64,000 nt of DNA, taken from assembly GCA_023376005.1 (NCBI GenBank), contig CM042145.1, positions 101,534,091-101,598,090 of the forward strand. The letters are read 5' to 3'. Shown one piece after another: positions 43,391 to 56,000 of the stretch (position 1 is the first letter of the stretch; each line of letters begins with the position of its first letter). A program made the translations under genes and the position numbers. Source of the DNA: Doryteuthis pealeii. Lineage: Eukaryota; Mollusca; Cephalopoda; Myopsida; Loliginidae. Below the pieces are notes generated by a model. It ran no database searches and was not told where the DNA came from. It saw nothing but the letters and a program-made list of their open reading frames with translations.

Positions 43391-44133
43391 GATTAGAATT
43401 GTGGCATTTCTTGTGCATGAATTCTTTCCTATCAACTGTGCTAAAAAGTGCGGATGGTCCAACACAAGCCTTCACCACTATAAACAAAACACTATGAAGA
43501 TTGTTCATTGATGAACCCTCATATGTCGAAATCGACAAGAGAGTTCATGCCTATCACTGTCAAGGAAAAACATACCGTAAATAAGGACAGGAATAAGAGA
43601 TGACAAAATGTTTATAGACCCCAGTTTTTGTTTTTTTTTAAAGAAAATATGATTTATTATTAAAGTATTCTGTTATCAGTCGGGCTGTTGAAAAGACATT
43701 TTATTTACTTAAATTAATCAAAACAAATTACTATTTTAGGACATATTTTTGGAAATTGTGACTAGACAACCAATCTATAACTGAGACAATAAATTTAGAA
43801 AAACAAAACAGGATGTTGGAAGATCATCTGAAAAAATTGGAAGCATGTTTGTGCTAGTTACCTACGCAACCCATAGGAATCCATGAGGAAGGCAAATCAG
43901 GAATTACCAATTCCTTAGTAGACTGTTTGAAAAATTCTGCCAGAAATAGGTGAAAATGATTCTTTACAATTATTGTAAAGTCTAAGTGACCAAAACCACT
44001 CACGATTTCAATACAGTATAGCTTTGTAGGAAAACATTATTTATTATTAAGGCTTTCGGTATTACCAGGTGTTCTATTGTCAGTCAGGTTGCCATAAACT
44101 ATAACTGATGAGAAGACATTTCATGCACTTAAA

Positions 44134-44138
44134 TTAAG

Positions 44139-44166
<28 letters not shown>
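44134..44166. repeat. Poly-A tract
   Basis: About 28 consecutive A bases after ATTAAG. It generates spurious open frames. Confidence 0.9.
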
Positions 44167-44169
<3 letters not shown>

Positions 44170-44519
44170 TACTGTTGTGCAACAGGATTTTAGAAAATAT
44201 TTTGGGAAATCATGATTAGACAATCCATCTATAACTGGGACAGTAAATTTGACCCCCTCTCCAGGTGTAATAAGTAATTGAGAGTTACTTCCCCATTTCA
44301 TGATTACCCCCCCCCCCTTGAGAAACACTCTAGTGAATACTAGAGTATATAAACTCTCAATAAGTGTACCAATTATTTTAAGTAGAATAAAGCTTTTAGT
44401 GTCTGAAAAAAAATTGGAAGTGTGTTTGTTTAACTATAAGAATCAATCAGGAAGGTTACTGCATCTAGTGGTGAAGTTCCAATTCTGGAACTCTGGGGAA
44501 TGTGGAGTATCCCTTTATC

Positions 44520-44705
44520 ACAATTACTCCCAGGTCCACCCTGACACAGAATGGTAATACCTGTTAGGGTCCCATCCCATGGGTTAAATAGATTAAAAAA
44601 ATGAGTATTAAAAATGTTTAGAAAAAAAATTGAATACCCAATAAGAATGAATAAAATAAAATATCTTTGGCATAAAATAACCCAACAGGGGTTGACATGC
44701 TGTAA
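44520..44705 (-). repeat. Interspersed repeat D, inverted copy
   Basis: Minus-strand D blocks: GGTTGACATGCC-like GTCAACCCCTGTTGGGTTAT, TATTTAACCCATGGGATGGG, ACCCTAACAGGTATTACCAT and GGGTGGACCTGGGAGTAATT. Confidence 0.65.
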
Positions 44706-44869
44706 CATCCAACCAAGCAGTCAGCCAAGGAAGGCTAATCAAGAGTTACAAATTCCATATTAGACTGTTTGGAAAATTCTGCAGGAAATAGTTGAAAATG
44801 ATTCTTTACCAACAGTAGTTATTGTAAAGTCTAATGTGACCAAAACAAAACCACATGTCATGATTTTTG

Positions 44870-44962
44870 TACAGAAATACTACACAAATAGTATTTTACA
44901 GAAATACTACACAAATAGTATTTTACAGAAATACTACACAAATAGTATTTTACAGAAATACT
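44870..44962 (+). repeat. 27-bp minisatellite, ~3.5 copies
   Basis: Unit ACAGAAATACTACACAAATA plus GTATTTT, three perfect copies and a partial fourth. Confidence 0.9.
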
Positions 44963-45224
44963 AAAGCATTACTAAGATGCAGATGGGTTTATAGAATAAA
45001 TATTTCATTGATGAGTTGACTAAGTTGCAGTAAACTTCAAGTGTTTCTCAGTAAAAATGAAAGTAATTTTTTAATTAAATTTTGAAACTGTATTTCTCTT
45101 ATTTGTCTACATTTTTTGAGATGAGGTCATTGAAAATTTTGGGTTTAGCATTACATTCTCTCACTGGGATGACTTGTTCTGCACTTGAAAAAATGACATC
45201 TTTACAATTATATAGCTGGAGGGA

Positions 45225-45228
<4 letters not shown>

Positions 45229-45262
<34 letters not shown>

Positions 45263-45440
45263 GGGAAAAACAAACAACCCCCCCCCAAAAAAAAAACAAA
45301 CAACACAAAAAAAATGTAAACAAATAAATAAATAAACAACTTTTGTCTCAAAAGAGAAAAACAAACAGAAAAAACACAGAAAAAACACAGAGAAAAAACC
45401 CAAAAAAACAAAAACAACCTTTCCTTTCAAAAATTATAAT
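45229..45440. repeat. A-rich low-complexity tract
   Basis: A run of about 30 A, a C9/A10 patch, then CAAAAA-type units. Long poly-Phe/poly-Lys frames here are artefacts. Confidence 0.9.
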
Positions 45441-45534
45441 TTATAAAGTTGAAATTCAAATATAATGGGAAGGTCTAAGAACCACACTTGGCTTAAAGTG
45501 TTAATGATTTTTATTTCTCTGAATTTTTGAGATG

Positions 45535-45830
45535 AAGCTTGATAATTTGGATTATTCAAACTATTGTCCTCATCTTTATTGTTATCTGAACAATGTTTCG
45601 GCCGATGTGCTCCCTGGCTTTCTTCTTCCGAAATTTCTTTTCGAACTTAGGAACCTTCTCTTTGAACTCTGGAACCTTCTTGTCATAATCTGGAGACTTC
45701 ACAGAACTTCAAACCTAACCCTTTATTCAATCTACGGGGGGGTAGACTGTTCTCATTCCGCTAACCGTGACTGGGTACAAGTGTTAAGCTGTGTTGATGT
45801 TTTTTGTGACTATAAAATCAAAGGTCAGTT
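45535..45830. repeat. Interspersed repeat E, longest copy
   Basis: ATTCAAACTATTGTCCTCAT, AACAATGTTTCGGCCGATGT, GCTTTCTTCTTCCGAAATTT, GGAACCTTCTTGTCATAATC and CTATAAAATCAAAGGTCAGT. Matches 22255-22480 in part. Confidence 0.5.
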
Positions 45831-46429
45831 GGTGCATGAATGCAAAAACATTCCTTCCAAAAAGATTTCTTTTCTTTTTTTTTTTTTCCAATTTTTTTTT
45901 TCAATTTAAAAAAAAAAGAACAAAAAACAAAAACACTTCTTTCCAAAAGTTTAAAAACAAACAAACAAAACAACAAAAAACAAAACAAATAAAAAAAGAA
46001 GAGAAAAATATGAGATTAGAATCAAAAATTCACATTTCATCCACTTTATTTCATATGTATATATTGGTATTGTTCATTTATAAGCTCTGATAATTACCAG
46101 GGTAATTCATTTTTCAGGCTTGTCTTCAGTTATAAGAATGGCAAAAGAGGTCGGTGGAAGATGTGGGCTCCAGTTTTGGTCAGCTACCGTTGCTTAGCAA
46201 CAGGGCAAAGCAAATCAATCATTAGAACAATAAATAAAGACTCAACAGGAAAAACAATTCTTCAGTAACCATCGGAGCTTACTGGTAGATTTTTGAATTT
46301 TTTTTTTTTTTTTTTTTAAATATACACAAGTGAGAAATGTTACATGTGTATTGTGTTTGATTTTTGTTAATTCAACCAGTTGGCAATGTCCCCTGTAGAC
46401 TTTAGAAAAAAAAATTTTTTTAATTATAT

Positions 46430-46436
<7 letters not shown>

Positions 46437-46470
<34 letters not shown>
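46437..46470. repeat. (TA)n microsatellite
   Basis: Perfect TA repeat followed by a (CA)-rich run. Confidence 0.9.
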
Positions 46471-46473
<3 letters not shown>

Positions 46474-46869
46474 CACACAAGCACACTCACATACACACAC
46501 TTTTTGCTGTATGAGACAATGTTGAAGAAGACCATAGCTGACTATTAGATTATTATTCAGTATATTCAATACATTATCCTATATACAAAATAGTTTTTAA
46601 AATCTTAACTGTTCCAGCAGTTTTTTCTTTTTTTCTTTTTTTAATTATAGTTTTGCATTGAAATTTGTCATTTTTGTTAGCAGTTATGTTTGAGAGAGAG
46701 AAAGAAAGAAAGAGAGATAACAGTCTGGGGTTGTCAGGTGAATGATTAAAGAAATGTCTAACTGGGGAAGAAAAGGAAAGGAAAAATAAAAAAAATAAAA
46801 AGTGAAAAGGAATGTTCTACTGACATGGAATCTGAGTGAGAATTGGGCAAATTGGTGACAGGAGACACA

Positions 46870-47285
46870 TTAGATAAAAGATACTGACAGGCAGGCCAGA
46901 ATAAGAAAAAAAGAATGGAGTGTAGAATTGTGGAATTATAGGAAGAGAATTATGGCAGGCCAGAATAGAAATTGGAAAAAAAAAATGTATAAAGGGAGAT
47001 AATTGGAGTGTGGAATTATGGGATGGGAATTATGGCAGGCCAGAATAGAAATTGAAGAAAAAAATGTATAAAGGGAGATAATTGGAGTGTGGAATTAAGG
47101 GAAGGGAATTATGGCAGGCCAGAATAGAAATTTAAAAAAAAAAATGTATAAAGGGAGATAATTGGAGTGTGGGTTTATGGGAATAGAATTATGCCAAGCC
47201 AGAATAGAAATTTAAAAAAAATATATATATGTATAAAGGGGGATAATTGGAGTGTGGAATTATGGGAAGAGAATTATTGCGCCAG
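46870..47285 (+). repeat. Minisatellite, ~80-84-bp unit, about 5 copies
   Basis: The unit contains AGGCCAGAATAGAAATTGAA, an A run, TGTATAAAGGGAGATAATTG and GAGTGTGGAATTATGGGAAG. Units differ by a few bases and by A-run length. Confidence 0.85.
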
Positions 47286-47289
47286 GGAT

Positions 47290-47995
47290 TACATTAACAG
47301 AAGAGCAAAGCTTCAAGAAAACTGGATGGATTAGTCAATTAAAGCCAAATAAAAACCTTTTTTTTTGTCATTCAATACAATTCAACCCTTTTAAACTTCA
47401 ACTGCCAATAAATGTGTTTGTACTCATCAAATTCTAATTTTTTAAAATTTTTTTCTTTTCTTCGCCTAGTGAAGATGTCAAAGTAGGCAGTAATGGTGGT
47501 CCAGGGTTTGGGTTAGTATCCAAGCAAAGAGTAGTAGCACAAGTACAGCAGCAATGAGTGACACCCCAAAACACTGAGAGGTTGGAAGGAATAAAAAAAA
47601 AAGAAAAAGAAAAAAGAAAACAACAGAAAGAGTAATTGCCATCATTAAAAAAAAGAAAACAGCCCACAACAGGCCCAGACATCTACATTTTTACTCCCAA
47701 CCCCTCACATCTGCACTGAATTTCAAATTACCAATAAGTTATTCATTGTTTTATTACAAGGGTTGATCAATAATAAAGTCTCCTACCCTATAAAACATTT
47801 GTAGACCATATAGAATAGTGTAACTATATATATGTAAATTGTAGCAAATCTATTTCTCTTCAGTATTGTTTGTGTTTTCAACATAGTCAGTATTTAGTGC
47901 TATACAGCTTTTAAAAACTGTATATCCCCATTTTCATTCCATATACGAAGACTTTTTACTTTTTATCCAATTACAATAAAAGTTTGAATTCAGGA
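47290..47995. other. No gene found
   Basis: Sequence between the minisatellite and a SINE tail. An 82-codon minus-strand open frame (47434-47682) is Phe/Leu-rich and partly an A-tract artefact. No exon recognised. Confidence 0.35.
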
Positions 47996-48004
47996 TGAGG
48001 CATT

Positions 48005-48225
48005 ACACATGAATTGAATTCAGGATGAGACATTACACATAGCGCTAATGCTCTTGGGAAAGGTATGTATCCAACTATTCTCCCTCTAGCTATGGCTAAA
48101 TACTAGAGCAGATTGGGCTCTTTAACCTTGGTATGGCAACCGGTCTAGGAGAATTAAAACCTGTTAAACTCCGCTTAAAAAATGACACCGTGACGCATCC
48201 AGCTCATGCGGATGGGTTGAGTAAA
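48005..48225 (+). mobile_element. SINE family B, headless
   Basis: Begins GAATTGAATTCAGGATGAG (a 25-base repeat pair) and continues with GCTAATGCTCTTGGGAAAGG, ACCTGTTAAACTCCGCTTAA and GCATCCAGCTCATGCGGATG. Confidence 0.75.
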
Positions 48226-48587
48226 TGCATACATATATATATGTACATTTTTAGTAATATACTAGACAAAACGTGACCGGTTGGGTCACCCATTGAGCTC
48301 TGGGTAGATAATTTGGATTAGGGAAAAGTGAGTTTGCAAAGTGAATTAAATTTTTAAAATAAATAAATACGGCCTGAGAATTAAAAAAAAAGTTCAGTAT
48401 TTGATGAAAAGTGTTGACTTTTGAAAACCTCTTCCGATTTCAGGAATAACCAGAAGATACTAAATCAGGGCTGTACTGAGGGTGAGCTACAAGTATGAAT
48501 TTTGGGCTTCACACCATTTGAGCACCCTTATTGACTGTGGTCTTCATTGCAATTCAAAAGAATACTTCCCCCTTATATGCCTTAATA

Positions 48588-48838
48588 AAGTAAAGTAAGA
48601 GGAGTGGCCTATTATTGGTATCAGCCAGACAGTGAAGGAGTCTATCCCCTTTTCACCAGTGCTAGACCAGGGAGATTGTTTTTGCATCTGAAGTGGAGCT
48701 CCACACCTACCATCAACTCCCCACTTTACCGAACAGATCCAAGAAGTGCTACTCAAGCACTGAGTTGGCAAGGGTCGGTACTGAACCTGGAACCTTGTGG
48801 TTCCAAGGCTGATGCTCTACCAACTGAGCTAAACCGAG
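48588..48838 (-). mobile_element. SINE family A
   Basis: Full minus-strand copy. The head at 48836 is CGGTTTAGCTCAGTTGGTAG with GGTTCAGTACCGACC. The tail is GATACCAATAATAGGCCACT. Confidence 0.87.
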
Positions 48839-49194
48839 GGTCCGGTTACATGGCTAACTCTGCGGATATTCTGTTTGATTTCCTGTAAGATTTTACAATA
48901 CCTTACCGATTTAACCATCTTTGATTCTGGTAGGAATTCTGTGCTAATAACCCCTCCTAGCACTAGTATTGCTGCTCTATACATGACGAATGTGTATTCA
49001 TCACTAATGAATACTGTTACTCAGTGCTATTGCACAGCGAAATGATACCAAGCCCATTTGAAGAGAGCTTGATATACTACTGAATATTCAAATCAATAAC
49101 CACTATTAGCAGCTTCATGCAATAAGGAGACCTTACTTATCAATCAACAAGTGTAACTTTCAAGCTTCAGTTAGTTAACTGCAATTGCAGTTTT

Positions 49195-49500
49195 TATGTA
49201 ATGATGTGTCAACGTCTTGAATCAAGTGAACTTTGCTAACACCAGGTCAAGTAGAACCTACAGTTGACTAATGAGCCTTTTGCAGATCTGACAAGACAAA
49301 AAGGATGAAACCCCACATAAAAGGAACACACAGTTTCATCCAACAATCAGACTATCAACCAAAGCGTTCAGGCTAACCATCCACCACTTTCTCTACCCTA
49401 AATCTGCATTAACTCGGAGCTGTTGCTGAGAATAAAATGATATTCACTATGATTTGTTGTCCGAGGTTTTTCTTCACTACACGCATTTTCTAGACGATTT
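49195..49500 (+). mobile_element. Possible solo LTR
   Basis: A segment with CACATAAAAGGAACACACAG (TATA-like) at 49315, GAGAATAAAATGATATTCAC (poly(A)-like) at 49430 and GTTGTCCGAGGTTTTTCTTC beyond it. LTR-like order. No paired LTR or secure TG...CA ends found. Confidence 0.3.
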
Positions 49501-49764
49501 TGGCCATTTCATCTGATTCTGTGTCCAGCCACAATTGATGACCTAAGAAGCTGTATCTAAAAGCCAACCAGATGCTGGTTCTAAGCCACAATGCTACACT
49601 TTGCAATATTGTGATTCAAAGAAAGAAGGAAAAAAGAAAAGAAAAAAATGTTCTCCTATAAGTAGAAATATTTTACATCCCTACAATCATCAACATAAAC
49701 TGTTTTTGTATGTATGAATTTCAATTGAAGTGCAACCTTTTAATGCCAAAAATCACTGGCAATT

Positions 49765-49862
49765 AATGCCCTTGGGAAAGGCAGGACTCCATCTCTTCTA
49801 CTCCCAACTATGAGTAGATAGTAGGGAAGACTGGGCTTTTTATCTTTGATATTGCAACTGAA
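49765..49862 (+). mobile_element. SINE family B, internal fragment
   Basis: AATGCCCTTGGGAAAGGCAG, CAACTATGAGTAGATAGTAG and GACTGGGCTTTTTATCTTTG. No head. Confidence 0.65.
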
Positions 49863-50135
49863 GCATGTGGCCAAAGGTTATCGTCTTAGGAATTGGACAC
49901 ATAGTGACCTGAGTTCTAATCCTAGATAAGGGTGTCTGCGTTTCACTTTCGCACTAATGCCCATGGGGAAGGCATGACTCCATTTCATCTGGGAGTAAAT
50001 TGTAGGGCAGACTGTGCTCTTTAGCCTTGGTACTGCAACTGGTATAAGAGAAGCAAAATTCTGAATTCAAACCAGCTATACCTAGCTTACCATGTATCAC
50101 ATGATGCCCATAGCAGATGGGTCGGGTAAATATAT
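49863..50135 (+). mobile_element. SINE family B
   Basis: GCATGTGGCCAAAGGTTATC head and CTGAGTTCTAATCCTAGATA B box. It ends TGGGTCGGGTAAATATA. Confidence 0.8.
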
Positions 50136-50187
50136 ACCGATATAATCAGGGACATATAAAACAACTTTAAACCTCAAAGGTTAAGTA

Positions 50188-50355
50188 CTAATACCCTTAA
50201 GAAAGGTATGCATCCAACTATTCTCCCTCCAGTTATGGGTAAAATAGTATGGCAACTGGTCTAAGAAAAGGAAAACTCTGAATTCAAACCTGCTAAACTT
50301 TGCTTAAAAATTGACCATGTGTCACATCCTGTTCATGTGGAGAGTTTGAATAAAT
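50188..50355 (+). mobile_element. SINE family B, 3' part
   Basis: TACTAATACCCTTAAGAAAG, CAGTTATGGGTAAAATAGTA, AACCTGCTAAACTTTGCTTA and ACATCCTGTTCATGTGGAG. Another tail-only piece lies at 50450-50490. Confidence 0.72.
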
Positions 50356-50499
50356 ACAGACAGCCTAAATAAAAGTACTTATTTTCTATTACTGTATATA
50401 CTCATATATGTTGAATTTTGAAGGCCTAATTTTCAGGCAAATAGTTAACCTTGTGTCACATCCTGCTTGTGCAGAGGGGTTGGGTAAGTGCATACTAGT

Positions 50500-52824
50500 G
50501 GAAATTTTTGACATCCATACATCATAAATTGCTTTCCTAGGTCTGTGAATTTCAATTGATGTGCAACCTTCTAGTGCCAAAAATTAAATCACTGATTACT
50601 GCTTTATACATAAACTCCTGAATGCTATAACACAAATGTCATTACACAGTGAACTGACACTAATGCTATTTGAACTGGACTTTATTATATGATATTGAAC
50701 ACATGTTCAAAGATGCTTCTTCTATTTCTACTATTTAATGATACTGCATGGTAGGAGATCTTACTTATCAATCAACCCTCATAATTAAGTATTATGATCA
50801 TCATTTTTTTTGTTCTCCTTATCACATTAGGAAATATGGCTGACCTCAGGATTTCACCAACAGAAGACTATCTTTGTATATGGCGTCACTTCCAAGTGTA
50901 GAAACCTTTTTTTTGGAAGAGGGGAAAACAAAATCTTTTCAATCAGGTCAAGAAGGATTGATTTTATTCTCAGCTCCACCCCCCGAACAAACTTTCATTC
51001 ATTTCTTTGAATAATTACACCCACCCTCAAAACCTAGATTTTTATGAGTGAACCTCAGTCCAAGTTTATGACAGCACACATGCACACAGATAAAAAAAAA
51101 AACAACATTTTCGCTCACTTGCTTATAGATATCCTTACATAGCCAATGGTAAATACAAATCCACACAAACTTACATTCAGGAAAATTGAAAGCATTCATA
51201 CAACAACAAAAACACATTCTTACTTAATGTACCTTCATCAACATTTTTATCTCCTTTTCAAATATCTCAAGCTTTTTTTTTTTTTAATTTTGTGACACAC
51301 TTTGAAACTACAATGGGATCTGTTTTTTTCATATTTTTTTTTCATTTTTTTCTCCATATTTTTAAGGGTTGGGGAATATTTTTTATATAAAGTTTGTTTT
51401 AAATTATTTGTTCAATTCAAGAGTAAATGCAGATCATTCTCCTCTCACTTTCTTCCTTCCATTTTTTTGTTTGTTCATCTCTCCAGTTTAACAATTTTTT
51501 AAATTAATTTTTGAATTTAAAATTATTCACTTTTTTTTTCTCAAGAGGTGGGTTCAGTGTTTAAATTCATTTTGGCATTTAAATTAGCAAAGACCACAGG
51601 TCTTAAGGCTAAGAAGTATTAAAAGAAAAGTTTGTAAATAGGAGGGTCAGTATTAGAGAGAGAGAGAGAAGAGGAACTTAAATCCCAGTTGACAAATAAG
51701 GAAAAAGGGAGAGAGAGAGAGAGAGATTAGAGGCCAGCGATTTAAAAACAGGCAGGCGAAACGCAGTTATCTACCCTTGTAAGAAGAACTATCACTTCAG
51801 ACGGTACACAGCCAAAGTAGTTAATTATAACTGCATATTCCTGGCACCTCAACAGAGAAGACTAAGAGTTGCTGTAGGTCTCAATCTATCATCATCCCTT
51901 GGTGCTGATGGTCATACTGTTCTTTGAGTGCTGCCAGCAGCTATAGAAACAAAAAAGCAGATGAGGAAAGCAGAGAGGGAAGATGGTTCCCGGCTGGTGT
52001 GGTTCCATTCCCTGTCGTTTCTTCTCATTCGAGTCCCTCATCTAACTTTTGCTGAGGAATCAGGTAAGGCAGAAGGGAAGATAAGAGGAAAGAGATAATT
52101 CAAGTCTAACTGGTCTTCCTTCATATATTGTTCGTTTAATTCCTTTTTTAAAAATTTTTGTTTTGTTTTGTTTTTTTTCCTTTCTTTTCAAACATATTTA
52201 CTGAGCCGTTAAGTTTGAGGCTGCAAAAATGGTGGCGAGGTTTCCTTGACGATTACCTCAAATTTTTGTTTTGTTTAGCACCTTCCAGATGGATTTGATT
52301 CAGCTGCTAGGAAAGAAAAGAGGGCTGAGGTTGATTTTTTGTTTTGTTTTGTTTCTCTCATATCTTTGGGCAACTCATTCAATTAATGCCATGTCCAGTC
52401 ATTTTTTTTATTTTACTTTTGTTTTTTTTAATATTTATTTTGCTTTTTTTTTTTTTAATCGAATGAAACAATAGAAGCGAAAATAATCAAACAACCTCTT
52501 CTGCCATTTCGGTTTTTTTTTTTTTTGCCTTTTTAATAATGGTTGTGGCTGTGTGGATTCTTTCATGTCCATTGTTGCGTGTTTTTCAATAGCAGACAAA
52601 CAACCAGGCAGCCAGAGTCATTGAGGATGGGGGGGCAAGGGGATATCATTGGCGGTGGTAGGGGTCGGGGGCAAAATTTTGGAGCAGAAGATGTTAAGAA
52701 TGCTGTAGAAATTATTTCACGCAACAATAATCCAACCATTTTTTTTTTCTGACCTAGACCCAGGAACAGATGAAAGACTTATTTGTATGTGTATAAAGGA
52801 CACTGTCAACAAAAAGTGTCCGAC
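50500..52824 (-). other. Region downstream of MAP3K stop, possible long 3' UTR
   Basis: Directly downstream of the stop codon the DNA is T-rich on the plus strand. AATAAA-type signals on the minus strand occur near 52407-52412 and 52433-52438 (TTTATT on plus). I cannot fix the true cleavage site. A short (GA)n run lies at 51655-51725. No other exon found. Confidence 0.35.
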
Positions 52825-53059
52825 TTATGTATTTTCATTGATGAATCTATGGCGTAACAAGTCCTCAGCTGTGGGTCGCTCTCGCGAGTTTCTTCGGAAA
52901 CAGCTCCGAATACAGTCTCTGGCAATTTCTGTGACATTAGGGGGCAGTTCGTACTTAGGATGTTCTGAGGTGGCTATCTTATAGATAGCCGCCATTGTCT
53001 CAAGATCCGGCCACGGTGGTTTCATTGTCATCATTTCAACAATTGTACAACCAACACTC
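52825..53059 (-). CDS. MAP3K exon 6 (kinase subdomains IX-XI, stop)
   Basis: 235 bases. The acceptor is TTTTTTCAG|GAGTG; the first G completes the Trp codon started by TG in the previous exon. It encodes [29 protein letters not shown], then [20 protein letters not shown] and [11 protein letters not shown], with TAA at 52827-52825. The Arg-Glu-Arg-Pro motif is the invariant arginine region of subdomain XI. The protein ends within ten residues of the kinase domain, as in MEKK2/3. Confidence 0.96.
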
Positions 53060-56000
53060 CTGAAAAAACAAAAACAAAAGTAAATTAAATATAATAATGG
53101 AGATTCGGTATCTGTCTGTAACTGAAACTATGTCACAATACCCTCAGGAATTGGGTAAGTTTATCAATGAATATTTAATTTATATTCAAAATCATATAAT
53201 AATGAAGAATCAGTGTCTGTCTGTAGCCGAAACTACGTCACTGCTTACGTCACAATACCCTCAGGAATTGGATAAGTTAATCAATGAGTATCTAATTTAT
53301 AGTCAAAATCATTAATACATAGAAGAGAATAAATCTTATTTATTAACGATGTCTCTATGAAAATCTGAGTTAGATTTGCCTCAAAACAGCCCATGTTATT
53401 AGTGCATTTAAAATCCTGCAATGAGTCTTATATATCACTAAGAAATAAACGTTTACATAATATATGGTGTGGTTAATTTGCATACTGGTTTTAATAAAAC
53501 CAGGTTTAATAAATAATTACTTATTGATTTCTAATATTATTGTTTAATTCTCCAAGGCATTAAAATCTATCCTATGAATGATTTTATATGGAAACCAATT
53601 AAAATATAATTAAAATAAGTGAAATTATTTTATATGTGTTTCTATCTAATTTTGTTAGTCTTTTTAATTTAATATATTTCATTACATTAACTTAAATACT
53701 TATGCCGGGAGGGAGCATATTCTGGCTAGTTAAATATAATTAAATTTCAAAAATTTCCCCTCACTTCTACCCCACCTTAAAAAAAATTGTAATTAGGTCA
53801 AGGATTCTTGCTTGATACTGGGTTACTGGTACCAATTGGACCGTGGTCAAGTCATGCTGAAAGCACCAGTTCCTGCTAGATCACTGAAGTTAAGCAGCAA
53901 AGAGTCTGTTCAATACTTAATTGTTTGACCACTTAAGCAACAGTAGGTACTGTAAGAAATTTGAGTCCTTTGTTTACCAAAATAACTTAAATGACCCAAA
54001 AGAGGGTTGATATACCATACCCCCCCCAAAAAAACCCCAACCAAACATGGCACCAAATTGATACAATACTACCAATATTACATTAATTAATTGATTTATT
54101 GATTTTAATGGCATGTCAACCTGTCTTTATGCTGAGAGGTTAGGGAATCATGTTCATTGTACATTCATATTTATATTTTTTGTGTAATTGTTTCTTAAGG
54201 ATTTTTTTTTTTGCACATGAATAATTTTTAAACAGATCTATTTGACCCATAGATGGGACCCTAACAGGTACTACCACACCAAGTCAGAGTGGACCTGGGA
54301 GTAATGGCAAGGAAAGGGTTCAGAGTTTTTGATTTTTAAAGTGACACAATCTAAAAAGACAAAGACGCACCAGATATCTGCTTTCCGACAATAACCTTCT
54401 CCATTGATAACTTCTGGGGCCATCCAATGAGGAGTTCCAATCACAGTTTTCAGCCCAGATATGCTGCAAATGGTTTGCAGACGTTTTGAAGCTCCAAAAT
54501 CACCAAGTTTTACATTTCCTTGAACATCTCGTAAAATATTAGCACCTAAAAGGAAAAGAAAAAAAAAATTAATGTAAAATAATTCTTTTTTATCTGAAAT
54601 TCTTAGAAACTTTCTTTTTTGGATTTTATGGTATGTCAACTCTTGTTGGGTTATTTTATGCTGAACATATTTTGTTCTATTCATTCTTGATGTCTATTGA
54701 AAATTCTTTAAAACATGTCAGATGGACCTAGGAGTAATGGTAATGAAGGAATACTCCACACTCCCCAGAGCTCTAGAATTAGATGCAGTTTAATGTCATA
54801 CCCAGGACACCAAGACACTCAGCCACCACCTTCTAGCACATATATGATAAAAAGGGTTGGGGATTTGCCATAAGGGCAATAGGGTTGGGATAGCCATATA
54901 AGTGCTAAGGCTTCACATGACCAGGTGAATGATCAGAGGGGGCCTCTCTGATTGCCCATAGAGCCTAAGTAAGGGCCAAAGTGGGATATTGCAAGTCATG
55001 GACTTCTCAGACACCAGGATTTCATCCTTAAGCATCACAGGTCACCATCCACGACCAACACTTGACCCCATAGAGAGGGTCTTAAATAGAGGTGCAGCTG
55101 GCATATTCTACAGTCCCAGCCAACAGGCAGGAATTTCTGAGATGAGCAATCATCATTATAACACACTGATGTACTCTGCATAATGCATTCATCTTGATTG
55201 TTAGAGGCACAATATTTCACCCATTACTTGTAGCTTTAAAAAAAAAAAAAAAAACTTTTCTGGAATCTACTCATGTTTTGATAGTTAAATCCTTTGGTAT
55301 AGTGGGACTTTTTGGTTGATCTCCCTCTCAGTGTCACCCCAGACGTAGTAGTCCATAGGATTCAGACCAGGAGAATGAAGAAGCCAAAAGTTACAAGTTA
55401 ACATTCCAGGTCAGCTACATTTGTGTCACGGGTAGAAGTGGGAGGAGACAGAATCCAACTGTTGATGTCCTTGTGCACCAGATGTTTAATAGTGAACCCT
55501 GTCACCTTAAATATCAAAGCAATGAGCTTCATTAACTTGCTAGGGCCAGTGTTGATGATGTTATAAGTTTCTGAGGACATTACTGATGATGTCATAACTT
55601 TCTGTCTTCTCCCCCCTGCATGGGATGCAGTCACCATATTTTAAGTTCCACTAACATTGCATTTCAGGAAATCAGTAATCAGTTTGTTGTAAGACTTTCA
55701 TAGAACAAACATCAAGTAGACATGAATTGAGATAGGATACTGAATGAGAAAACCCAGAATTGGAAAGAAGAAAAAAAATTTTTAAAAAGAAGAAATTTTA
55801 AGAAAATTTAATTAAAAAAAATTAGAATTAGAAAAAAAAATTGTAAAATATAAAATTTATTGAAAAAAATTATCAGTAAAAACCCAGAATTAGAAAGAAA
55901 AAAAATTGTAAAATATAAAATCAATCCAAACAATTTGCTTTATTAATCTACTCACATTTGATATCTCTATGTACAATAACATTTTTATGTAAATAAGCCA

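Noticed and set aside
45082..45430. Open frames over the A-rich block
   Set aside because: Homopolymer artefacts (poly-Lys and poly-Phe).
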